Both the position numbers and the translations under genes were made by a program. From assembly GCF_009829075.1 (NCBI RefSeq), contig NZ_WUQZ01000001.1, forward strand, positions 244,007 to 308,006: DNA of 64,000 nt. Reading direction: 5' to 3'. The DNA comes from Sphingobacterium composti. Lineage in GTDB: Bacteria; Bacteroidota; Bacteroidia; Sphingobacteriales; Sphingobacteriaceae. Shown here piece by piece: positions 7,465-15,235 of the stretch; the first letter of the stretch is position 1; each line of letters starts with the position of its first letter. The notes beneath the pieces are model-generated. The model ran no database searches. It saw only the letters and a program-made list of their open reading frames with translations, and was not told the origin of the DNA.

Positions 7465-8898
7465 TTGGAAAAATATGATGCAATTATAGTTGGTTCAGGT
7501 CCTAATGGCTTTGCTGCAGCAATTACTTTGCAACTGCAAGGGCTTTCGACATTAATCGTAGAAGGTGCGGATAGCATTGGTGGTGGAATGCGTACCAAAG
7601 AATTGACACTTCCTGGATTTAAGCATGATGTCTGTTCGGCTATTCATCCGATGGCGATGGCGTCGCCATTTATGAAATCTGTTCCTTTGGAAGATTTTGG
7701 TTTGTCTTTTGAATATGCCAAATATGAAGCCGCTCATCCGCTGTTAGGGGAAGAGGGAGCTGTTCTGCATCGTGATTTAGAAATGACTATAGCCGAATTG
7801 GGAAAGGATGGTGCATATTACAGAAGATTAATTGAACCTGTTGTTAAAAATTGGGAAAAGTTGGCTAAAGATACCATGGGACCTTTGGGGTTTCCTAAAT
7901 ATCCTTTTAATCTGGCTGCTTTTGGATTGAACGCTATACAGCCCGCTTCTTGGTTGGCTAATCATTTCCAGTCTGAAAAGGCTAAAGGATTGTGGGCTGG
8001 AATGGCAGCACATGGCATTCAGCCTTTGGATAATTTTACGACATCAGCAATCGGTATGGTTCTAATGGGTGTAGGGCATCGTTACGGATGGGCGATTCCG
8101 AAAGGTGGCTCGCAGTCTATTGCAAATGCTTTAGAAGCCTATTATTTATCCTTAGGAGGAAAAGTTCAAACTGGATTTTGGTTGAAGAATAAATTTGACT
8201 TACCCGAACACAAGATTCTTTTGTTGGATCTGACCCCTAAGCAACTACTCGAAATTGAAGGGTTGGATTTGAGTCCTGCTTATGCAAAACAATTGTCTCG
8301 CTATAAGCAAGGTATGGGTGTCTTCAAAATAGATTGGGCACTTTCAGAAGAAACTCCCTTTACGGATTTGCGTGCTCGTCAAGCGGCAACAGTACATATT
8401 GGCGGTACATTCAATGATATAGCTTTATCTGAAGAAGATGGACATAAAGGAAAATTAACGGATAGGCCATTTGTGCTTTTTACGCAACAAAGCCAGTTTG
8501 ATAAAACGCGTGCTCCTGAGGGCAAACATACAGGTTGGGCCTATTGTCACGTTCCAAATGGTTCGTCTTTTGACTACACAGAAATTATCGAAAATCAGAT
8601 TGAACGATTTGCACCAGGTTTTAAGGATACAATTCTGACAAGGCATACCTACAACCCATTACAGATGGAAGAGTACAATCCCAATTATATAGGAGGTGAT
8701 ATTAATGGTGGAATCATGGATATATCACAATTATATACCCGTCCAACAATTTCTCTGAATCCCCATCGTACTTCCAATAAAACAATATACATTTGTTCTT
8801 CAGCTACACCTCCAGGAGGTGGTGTGCACGGTATGTGTGGTTTTCACGCTGCAAAGATCGCTTTGAAAGACCATTTTGATATCTCAGTAAACTTATAA
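7465..8898 (+). CDS. FAD-dependent oxidoreductase, phytoene-dehydrogenase-like
   Basis: Flavin amine-oxidase/phytoene-desaturase superfamily protein of 477 residues. The dinucleotide-binding motif GSGPNG lies at residues 10-15 and is followed by the typical Glu (LIVEGADSIGGGMRT). Near the C-terminus SSATPPGGGVHGMCGFHAA is the second FAD-contact motif seen in PYROXD2-like and carotenoid-desaturase relatives. The start is a TTG at 7465: the frame is stopped at 7450 and holds no ATG, and the TTG places the Rossmann motif at the right distance. It heads a three-gene unit with the SDR (3 bp downstream) and the YeiH permease. The substrate is unknown; carotenoid synthesis is not supported by the neighbours. 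Confidence 0.82.
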   Translation: MEKYDAIIVGSGPNGFAAAITLQLQGLSTLIVEGADSIGGGMRTKELTLPGFKHDVCSAIHPMAMASPFMKSVPLEDFGLSFEYAKYEAAHPLLGEEGAVLHRDLEMTIAELGKDGAYYRRLIEPVVKNWEKLAKDTMGPLGFPKYPFNLAAFGLNAIQPASWLANHFQSEKAKGLWAGMAAHGIQPLDNFTTSAIGMVLMGVGHRYGWAIPKGGSQSIANALEAYYLSLGGKVQTGFWLKNKFDLPEHKILLLDLTPKQLLEIEGLDLSPAYAKQLSRYKQGMGVFKIDWALSEETPFTDLRARQAATVHIGGTFNDIALSEEDGHKGKLTDRPFVLFTQQSQFDKTRAPEGKHTGWAYCHVPNGSSFDYTEIIENQIERFAPGFKDTILTRHTYNPLQMEEYNPNYIGGDINGGIMDISQLYTRPTISLNPHRTSNKTIYICSSATPPGGGVHGMCGFHAAKIALKDHFDISVNL

Positions 8899-8901
8899 GT
8901 A

Positions 8902-9825
8902 ATGGCGCAAAAGAAAATTGTATTAGCTGGAGGAACAGGTAATATTGGTAAACTATTGACAAACGAGTTTGTCAAGTTAGGTTATCAAGTGTTGATATTA
9001 AGTAGAAGGGTACAGCAATCGAAAAATTCTAACATCAAGTATGTACCGTGGGATGGTGAAACGAAAGGCGCTTGGGTTGATGAACTAGAGGATGTTGATA
9101 CAATTATAAATTTGAGTGGAAAATCTATTCAATGTCGTTTTACGGAGGAGAATAAAAAGGAACTTTTGGCATCCAGAATCTTACCTACTAAAGTTCTTGG
9201 TGCAGCTATTGTTGATTTGATGCATCCACCTCGACTTTGGATTAATTTTTCTGGAATTTCAGTTTTTGAAGGTCTTGATGGTTTTCACGATGAAGATTCT
9301 AAAGATTATGCTCAAACTTTTTTAGCAAATCTTACTAAAAAATGGGAAGAGACATTTGAAAATTCTATAACTCCAAAAACACAGAAGGTCATTCTTCGAC
9401 TAAGCCCTGTACTTTCTAAGGAATTTGGTATGTTCAAGGAATTATATCCTTTAGCGAAATTTGGGTTAGGTGGGAAAGTTGGAAATGGACAACAGAATAT
9501 TTCGTGGATTCACGAATCGGATTTGATAGCTATTGTCTTATGGATTATAAATCAAGAGAAGGTTTCTAATCTTTATCACGCTTGCGTGCCAAAACCTGAA
9601 TCTAATGAACTATTTATGCAAACTTTACGTCAAGCTGTTAGCATGCCGATAGGATTTCCATTACCTGCTTTTTTAGCTAAAATAGGTGCATATTTCAAGG
9701 GAGTAGAAAGCGATATGCTGCTTCTGACTAATGCAGTAGAAGCTAAAAGACTCTCTCAAGAAGGTTTTATTTATAAGTATCCTACGACACAGAAAGCTTT
9801 TGAACATCTAACTAAAGAAAAATAA
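8902..9825 (+). CDS. TIGR01777-type epimerase-like SDR (DUF1731 C-terminus)
   Basis: A 307-residue protein with an atypical extended-SDR Rossmann fold. The cofactor motif GGTGNIG is at residues 10-16 and NLSGKSI follows the fourth strand. The FSGISVFEG region stands where canonical SDRs carry the catalytic Ser, and WIHESDL is typical of the TIGR01777 (YfcH-like) group. The C-terminal part (PLPAFLAKIGAYFKG) resembles the DUF1731 tail. Members have no firmly assigned reaction. It follows the flavoprotein by three bases and precedes the YeiH gene by seven, so the three are almost surely one transcript. Confidence 0.82.
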   Translation: MAQKKIVLAGGTGNIGKLLTNEFVKLGYQVLILSRRVQQSKNSNIKYVPWDGETKGAWVDELEDVDTIINLSGKSIQCRFTEENKKELLASRILPTKVLGAAIVDLMHPPRLWINFSGISVFEGLDGFHDEDSKDYAQTFLANLTKKWEETFENSITPKTQKVILRLSPVLSKEFGMFKELYPLAKFGLGGKVGNGQQNISWIHESDLIAIVLWIINQEKVSNLYHACVPKPESNELFMQTLRQAVSMPIGFPLPAFLAKIGAYFKGVESDMLLLTNAVEAKRLSQEGFIYKYPTTQKAFEHLTKEK

Positions 9826-9832
9826 TAAACTT

Positions 9833-11086
9833 ATGTCTACAAAGAGAATTGCATTTACCGAAGATTGGGTTGTCGTCATTTTGGGATTAGGACTGGTGCT
9901 ATTGGCGGTATTGGGATTGATTGTACCCAAACCAAGCTTTAGTTGGTCTTCATATGCTGTGTTAACAGATAATGTATTTTCCATTGCCAATTTAACTAAA
10001 GTCGCAAGTCAGTTTTTTACAGTTTGTGTCACCGCAATTTTTGGTGCGATATTATTGAATAAATCAATCAAATCCTTGTTGATTGTATTTCCTTCTATTT
10101 TTATATTAACAATCTTAGCTTTAATTATAGCTGGAAATGCCACGGTAAAGGAGTACAACTTGGAAGCTGTGATTTTTGCATTAGGAATAGGATTATTGAT
10201 TAGTAATACTTTCAAATTGCCAGAATGGTTTAAAAATGCATTAAGCACAGAGCTGTACGTCAAGATAGGGTTAGTGCTATTGGGAACGACAGTGATTTTT
10301 GGTGATATTTTGAAAGCAGGAGCTTTAGGATTAATTCAAGCTTTGGTTGTGGTTATTTCGGTTTGGTATTTTGCATTTTGGTTATGTAAAAAACTGAAAA
10401 TCGATAAAGAAATGTCCTTAATGTTAGCAAGCGCAGTATCCATTTGTGGTGTTTCGGCTGCTATTGCTACATCTGGAGCTATTAAAGGTGATAGTAAGAA
10501 GCTTTCTTATGTGATTTCGTTGGTACTTATTACGGCTATTCCCATGATGATTTTTATGCCTTATTTGTCAGAATGGATGGGCTTATCACAAGAAGTAACA
10601 GGAGCTTGGCTTGGAGGATCTATCGATACTACGGGTGCTGTAGTCGCTTCAGGCTCATTAGTAGGTGAGAGAGCTTTAGAAATTAGTACTATAGTGAAAT
10701 TCTCTCAAAATGTATTATTGGGAATTGCAGCTTTTGCAATTAGTATATATTGGACGTATTCTAAATCCGTAGGTGAAGAAACAAAGCGAGAAAAACCGAC
10801 TTTGAAAATTATTTGGGAACGCTTCCCAAAATTTGTGATTGGGTTTATTTTAGCTTCTTTGTTATTCTCTTTTGTGATTTCAGAAGAGACTGTAGGGAAT
10901 GTGAAAGAGAGTTTGAAAAGTCTACAGAGTCTTTGGTTCGTGTTAGCCTTTACTTCGATTGGATTGGAAACTAATTTCAAAGACCTTTTTCAGCACAGTA
11001 ATAAAAAACCTTTATACGCATTTCTAATTGCGCAAACCTTTAATATTATCGTGACTTTGGTGATAGCCATGATTTTGTTCCGATAA
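9833..11086 (+). CDS. yeiH: YeiH family putative sulfate/sulfite-related permease
   Basis: Polytopic inner-membrane protein of 417 residues with about ten hydrophobic helices. The segments VSICGVSAAIATSGAIKG and GGSIDTTGAVVASGSLVG are the paired polar-glycine motifs of the YeiH/UPF0324 family. In enterobacteria yeiH lies beside a LysR regulator of the CysB type linked to sulfite, and the family is often annotated as putative sulfate exporter; a transport activity has not been settled as far as I know. A second sulfur-type permease within 3 kb of the TauE/SafE gene strengthens a sulfur theme for the region. Confidence 0.82.
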   Translation: MSTKRIAFTEDWVVVILGLGLVLLAVLGLIVPKPSFSWSSYAVLTDNVFSIANLTKVASQFFTVCVTAIFGAILLNKSIKSLLIVFPSIFILTILALIIAGNATVKEYNLEAVIFALGIGLLISNTFKLPEWFKNALSTELYVKIGLVLLGTTVIFGDILKAGALGLIQALVVVISVWYFAFWLCKKLKIDKEMSLMLASAVSICGVSAAIATSGAIKGDSKKLSYVISLVLITAIPMMIFMPYLSEWMGLSQEVTGAWLGGSIDTTGAVVASGSLVGERALEISTIVKFSQNVLLGIAAFAISIYWTYSKSVGEETKREKPTLKIIWERFPKFVIGFILASLLFSFVISEETVGNVKESLKSLQSLWFVLAFTSIGLETNFKDLFQHSNKKPLYAFLIAQTFNIIVTLVIAMILFR

Positions 11087-11134
11087 TTTTATGGAAAATC
11101 GTATCTTAAAGCATCATCATAGCAAATAAAGTAG

Positions 11135-11683
11135 ATGAACGAAAAGGAGCTTCTTTTACAATATAAATCGACGGGCAGTCTGGATGTATTGGGCAAATTG
11201 TATGCTCCCTATATGTCTTTGTTGTATGGTGTTTGCTTCAAATATTTTCAAGATGCAGAGCAAAGCCAAGATGCGGTGATGCAAATTTTCGAAGAACTTA
11301 TCACTAAACTTAAAACTCATGAGGTAGATAATTTCAAAAGTTGGTTGCACGTTTATACCAAGAATTATTGTTTAATGCAATTGCGTAGAGATAAACGTAG
11401 ACCACAAGTAGATATTGAAGAGAATCTTTACGAGAGTGAGCAAAAATTGAGTGATGTGGATGAGGTCAAGTGGGAGGAGAGGGATTTTGAGAAACTAGAA
11501 GGTTGTCTGCAATCACTGAATGCAGAACAAGAGCAATGTGTTCGTTTATTTTATTTGGAACAAAAATGTTATAAAGATATCGCCGATGAGATGGGATTGG
11601 ACTTGAATAAAGTTAAAAGTGCCATTCAAAATGGAAAGCGTAATCTGAAAATGTGTATGGAAAATAAGAAAAATGGAAAATAA
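11135..11683 (+). CDS. ECF-type RNA polymerase sigma factor
   Basis: Sigma-70 family protein of 182 residues. Region 2 occupies roughly residues 20-85 (KYFQDAEQSQDAVMQIFEEL, then WLHVYTKNYCLMQLRRDKR). Region 4 is at about 125-178, with a helix-turn-helix reading YKDIADEMGLDLNKVKSA. A long acidic linker separates the two. The next gene overlaps its 3' end by 11 bp and encodes a single-pass membrane protein, the expected place for an anti-sigma factor. Regulon unknown: no SusC with an N-terminal signalling domain is adjacent, so this does not look like a glycan-sensing sigma/FecR pair. Confidence 0.88.
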   Translation: MNEKELLLQYKSTGSLDVLGKLYAPYMSLLYGVCFKYFQDAEQSQDAVMQIFEELITKLKTHEVDNFKSWLHVYTKNYCLMQLRRDKRRPQVDIEENLYESEQKLSDVDEVKWEERDFEKLEGCLQSLNAEQEQCVRLFYLEQKCYKDIADEMGLDLNKVKSAIQNGKRNLKMCMENKKNGK

Positions 11684-12338
11684 TTACCAATTATCGCGAA
11701 TTCATAATTATGTGCATGGTTTGATGAGCCGTGACGAAATGCATGCATTAGAGCGAGAAGCATTGGATGACCCATTTTTGCAAGATGCAATTGATGGTTA
11801 TCGGTTGCAAAATGGAGTAGATGCAAAGCAGTTAAGTCTTTTGCAACAACGCTTAGCTACACGTGTTCAAGAACAATCGACTTCTAGAAATAAGAGATTC
11901 TACAGCTGGCAACGGTTGGCTGTCGGAATGGCTGCAGGCGTGATGTTTATGGTAGTGTGCACGTTGTTGTTGATAAAATATTTGCCACAAAATAAAATGG
12001 CTACTGAATTTACAGAGGTAGTTGTTAGTGAATCAACTTATGAATACAATATAACTCCAAACAATAATAAAAATAATGTATTACCAATAGGCGGTTGGGA
12101 AATATTGATAGACAAGCTTAAGTCAAACTACTCAAATAGTGAAGACTTTGAAGGTAGCTTGTATATAACATTCAAAGTTGATGAGCATCACAAAGCTTAT
12201 GATATATCTATAAATGGTAAGGATAGTGTTAAATTCGAAGAGTTACAGGATATTATCAGAAATAAAATTAAATGGGATGGTAGTGAGGCTGATATTATAT
12301 TAGATATCAGTAAAATTGGATCTTATGAAGATATTTAA
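11673..12338 (+). CDS. Single-pass membrane protein, probable anti-sigma partner
   Basis: 221 residues. The N-terminal cytoplasmic part (NYVHGLMSRDEMHALEREAL) resembles the amphipathic N-terminus of Bacteroidota anti-sigma-like proteins but has no Cys/His zinc motif. A transmembrane helix lies at about residues 82-102. The C-terminal about 115 residues are periplasmic and resemble a TonB-C/energy-transducer type fold only weakly (GSLYITFKVDEHHKAYDISI). The 11-bp overlap with the sigma factor implies translational coupling. The anti-sigma role is inferred from position and topology. Confidence 0.6.
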   Translation: MENNYQLSRIHNYVHGLMSRDEMHALEREALDDPFLQDAIDGYRLQNGVDAKQLSLLQQRLATRVQEQSTSRNKRFYSWQRLAVGMAAGVMFMVVCTLLLIKYLPQNKMATEFTEVVVSESTYEYNITPNNNKNNVLPIGGWEILIDKLKSNYSNSEDFEGSLYITFKVDEHHKAYDISINGKDSVKFEELQDIIRNKIKWDGSEADIILDISKIGSYEDI

Positions 12339-12419
12339 TTTGTGATTACTTGCTTTTTGTGGCAGTTTATTTTTCTTTTATTTAATTTTCTATATACTCA
12401 TAGTTTATTAACTTAAATT

Positions 12420-12914
12420 ATGAATAAAAAACATACATTATCACTATTGGCGGTTATTAGCTCATTGATAACATTCGCTCAAGAACAAAAACATAGATTA
12501 TCGCTGGTTTCTGACTTAGATGCGGAAATTGTAACTGAAGAAACTAGACCTATTACTTTAGGAATTCAATATCAGTATTCATTAACAGAACGTCAGAATT
12601 TATCTGCTTTCTTTGCTGTTAGTAATAAAATCTCTTATTTCGGAGCAGATTATGTTTATGATTTTCCGCTTGTCGGAAATAAACTTGAATTTAATCTTGG
12701 AGGTGGTATGGGGCTTTATAAATATAACACGCCGCCTTCTATTGGCATTGATTATGATCCCAAAGAATGGTATCTGGCAGGTACAGTTGGGTTTACTTAT
12801 AATTTCTCAGCACAACCATTATCTATCTTTGCAGCATATAAACCAAAAATTGACTCAGCTTTTGATCCTGTAGGACCTACTGATATGTTTGTTGGGATAG
12901 GCTATAGATTTTAA
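12420..12914 (+). CDS. Small outer-membrane beta-barrel-like protein, unknown function
   Basis: 164 residues with a signal peptide (LSLLAVISSLITFAQ). The rest alternates polar and hydrophobic residues and ends in a C-terminal Phe (MFVGIGYRF), typical of outer-membrane barrels; PLVGNKLEFNLGGGMGLYKY also reads as barrel strands. I do not recognise a named family. It follows the sigma/anti-sigma pair by 82 bp on the same strand and ends at a bidirectional hairpin shared with the GH92 gene, so it could be a target or part of that unit; nothing shows this directly. Confidence 0.65.
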   Translation: MNKKHTLSLLAVISSLITFAQEQKHRLSLVSDLDAEIVTEETRPITLGIQYQYSLTERQNLSAFFAVSNKISYFGADYVYDFPLVGNKLEFNLGGGMGLYKYNTPPSIGIDYDPKEWYLAGTVGFTYNFSAQPLSIFAAYKPKIDSAFDPVGPTDMFVGIGYRF

Positions 12915-12917
12915 ATC

Positions 12918-12953
12918 AAAATAGTCATTTCGTTGAATGCGAAATGACTATTT
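12918..12953. terminator. Bidirectional terminator between convergent genes
   Basis: AAATAGTCATTTCG at 12918-12932 pairs with CGAAATGACTATTT at 12940-12953 around a 7-nt loop; A and T tracts flank both sides. It lies between the barrel protein (+) and the GH92 gene (-). Confidence 0.75.
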
Positions 12954-12966
12954 CAATTAAATAGAT

Positions 12967-15015
12967 TTATTCATCCAAAGAAGAAACATACATATTTCCA
13001 GTTCCGTATATATTAGGCTGATCTGTAGCTTCAATCTCTAATATTGCATTTTGAGATATTTCTTTGTGTGTCACCCAAAGTCTATCTAAGGGCTTATTAT
13101 TTAATTTGATAGATTTTATAAATCGATTGTTATCCCCAAAATTTTTAACCTGAATACGTAACTTATTCTTGCCTTTATTAATCGTTATTTCTGGGAAGAA
13201 AGGTACATTGATATAATAAATAGGTTCTCCTATAAGTGGTTGATGAAGTCCTATTGCTGATAAGACAAACCATCCAGACATTGCTCCAGCATCGTCATCC
13301 ATAGTACGAATAAAAGCTTTTGGTTCATTCTTATAGATTCGATCAATGAACGGATCAATTCCCCGGCTGTTGTCATTAAAATAATATTGGATAACTGTAT
13401 CTAATGCAAGTTCATGTACTAAAGATTGGTAGCGCCATGGTTTGTTTGAAGCATAATAAAGTGTTGGTGATTGAATGTCAGGTTCATTGGCTCTATTGAA
13501 GTAGTGGTTATCAAAGAAATCATCAAGTTGATTGGTAAGATTGTCTTTTCCTTCCATTAAATTCGTAAGTCCTTTAATATCAAATGGAACATTCCAACGG
13601 TATTGTCTAATTGTACCTTGGTACATTTTACGTGCAGACATACGGTCCACATCATTTTTACTTAGGTCATTAAATTCTTTGAGCCAATGTGCTTTGTACG
13701 ATTTTGCTCTATTTAGAAATAACTCTTTTTGGGAAGGAATCAATTTACTCATAGCCCACATATCATAAGTTGATTCTAAAAATTTGTCAGGTTTAGAAAA
13801 ATCAAATGTTGTAGTGTCCTGAATCAATTTTTCTTTTATTTCATTTAATGGCACGTTAAAATTTTTGTTCTGTGCGTCCAATAATACTACAGCAGCATGT
13901 TCTGTACGGACAGAATTGGCGGGCTCATGAGGTCCAGCAAAATCATATTTACCGTATTTGTATAGATTTGCTATTGAGTATATAATATCTTGATAACGAT
14001 TTTCGTTAAGTAAAGCCAATAGAGGAAGTTGAGTTTTGTAATTATCCCAAATCGCCCAACCGTGGTATCGAGGTGTGGTAGCATGATAAATTTTGCCATC
14101 TGTTGCTTTAAATTCATTATTCTGCTCCGAAATATTATATGGCGATTGCATGGTGCGATATAGTAGAGAATAAAATAGATTTTTACGATCTTCGTTGTTT
14201 CCTCCAAGTTGAATCGAGGAAAGCTCTTTTTCCCAATTAGTTTGGGATATTTTTTTTATTGTATTATAATCTTTTTGAGCATTCGATTTTAGTGTGGCAA
14301 CTGCATGCTCTTCGCTGACAGCTGAAAAAGAAATTTTGATATTTTGCTTCTCTTTAGCGTCTGGTACACGAATATTTACTTTGTTTTCGTCTGTTAAATT
14401 GAGTTGCGCATCATTAATTTCTATCGCATAATGTATAGTATAGACCCCAACATCACAAGTAGTTTTCGCACGCACCGTACCTATGATATGATTTTTTTGA
14501 ATAACCATTTTGTTATTTACTATAGCATTATTTAGCGCATATCCGAAATCAATAAGAAATCCTTTTGCCCCTTTAGGAAAACTATATTCATGAATACCAA
14601 AATTCTGATGCACAGCAAAATTAGCTTTGATTTTTTCATTAAAATCTATTTCATAAAACCCTGGTCCAGCTTTTTCTGAAGCTTTGGTCAATAATTCATT
14701 ATTATAAGTTTCTCCTAAGTAGGGTTTAACCATTATTAACCCACCACTTCCTTTGCAGCCTACTCCTTCGAATCGGTTGTGTGTAAATCCTATTACTTTC
14801 TTTGCTAAATGCTCATATCCAGCGTGCAGTTGAGGAGAGGTGTGCGGCAGGATATTCATTTGATAAAATGGAGAAGAAGCTCCAGGTGATAATTGACCGT
14901 GGTCTCCTGAACTTCCTAAAAAAACATTTACTTTATTGACTATTGTTTGTGCATATAGATTTTTTTTATTGAATAATAAACTTAAGAGTAAGATTACACA
15001 GAATATTTTTTTCAT
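12967..15015 (-). CDS. GH92 family glycosidase with Gln at the general-acid position
   Basis: Secreted protein of 682 residues with a signal peptide (CVILLLSLLFNKKNLYAQ). Family GH92 holds calcium-dependent exo-alpha-mannosidases. N-terminal beta-sandwich motifs (GSSGDHGQLSPGASSP) are followed by the (alpha/alpha)6 catalytic domain (RYHGWAIWDNYKTQLPLL). The Asp cluster DDDAGAMSGW (573 onward) supplies the base. The usual motif F/Y-x-E-G-N-x-W-Q-Y-x-W reads YQGTIRQYRW here, so the general acid Glu is Gln466 (codon at 13618-13620). The characterised GH92 enzyme that uncaps mannose-1-phospho-6-mannose has the same Glu-to-Gln change, since phosphate needs no protonation. It is divergent from a SusC/SusD pair. 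Phosphodiester specificity is inferred. Confidence 0.88.
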   Translation of the reverse strand: MKKIFCVILLLSLLFNKKNLYAQTIVNKVNVFLGSSGDHGQLSPGASSPFYQMNILPHTSPQLHAGYEHLAKKVIGFTHNRFEGVGCKGSGGLIMVKPYLGETYNNELLTKASEKAGPGFYEIDFNEKIKANFAVHQNFGIHEYSFPKGAKGFLIDFGYALNNAIVNNKMVIQKNHIIGTVRAKTTCDVGVYTIHYAIEINDAQLNLTDENKVNIRVPDAKEKQNIKISFSAVSEEHAVATLKSNAQKDYNTIKKISQTNWEKELSSIQLGGNNEDRKNLFYSLLYRTMQSPYNISEQNNEFKATDGKIYHATTPRYHGWAIWDNYKTQLPLLALLNENRYQDIIYSIANLYKYGKYDFAGPHEPANSVRTEHAAVVLLDAQNKNFNVPLNEIKEKLIQDTTTFDFSKPDKFLESTYDMWAMSKLIPSQKELFLNRAKSYKAHWLKEFNDLSKNDVDRMSARKMYQGTIRQYRWNVPFDIKGLTNLMEGKDNLTNQLDDFFDNHYFNRANEPDIQSPTLYYASNKPWRYQSLVHELALDTVIQYYFNDNSRGIDPFIDRIYKNEPKAFIRTMDDDAGAMSGWFVLSAIGLHQPLIGEPIYYINVPFFPEITINKGKNKLRIQVKNFGDNNRFIKSIKLNNKPLDRLWVTHKEISQNAILEIEATDQPNIYGTGNMYVSSLDE

Positions 15016-15091
15016 AAATAGATGGTTTTGACGGTTTAAAAGTAAATATAAGTAAAGTATTTCTTATGATTTATTGAAGTCAATTTGTTGT

Positions 15092-15111
15092 TTAATATAA
15101 GCTTAATATAA
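15092..15111. repeat. Tandem 9-mer TTAATATAA, 11 bp apart, upstream of susC
   Basis: TTAATATAA occurs at 15092-15100 and 15103-15111, about one helical turn apart, in the region between the divergent GH92 and SusC genes. It could be a protein-binding site; AT-rich chance repetition is also possible. Confidence 0.25.
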
Positions 15112-15201
15112 ATTTCACTTAACAGGGTGTTTTCAGTTACTTCAAGGTTATAATTCTTATTTTTTTAACATAATAAACATTTTAAGATAACATGCGAGAG
15201 C

Positions 15202-15209
15202 TAGTTTTG
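15202..15209 (+). promoter_or_regulatory. -7 element (TAGTTTTG) of the SusC/SusD operon
   Basis: TAGTTTTG fits TAnnTTTG and lies 27 bp before the SusC ATG at 15236, giving a leader of about 20 nt. No good -33 TTTG is visible, which suggests dependence on an activator or a weak promoter. Confidence 0.4.
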
Positions 15210-15235
15210 CGGTCAAACAACTGTATCATATAACT

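Noticed and set aside
7465..8898. Carotenoid desaturase (crtI) role for the flavoprotein
   Set aside because: No phytoene synthase, hydroxylase or cyclase nearby, and the sequence resembles the PYROXD2-like branch more than CrtI.
11673..12338. FecR-type anti-sigma factor
   Set aside because: No FecR domain is seen and no adjacent SusC carries an N-terminal signalling domain.
12613..12873. Second plus-strand frame within the small barrel protein gene
   Set aside because: Lies wholly inside a gene with a signal peptide and barrel pattern; its own product is not protein-like.
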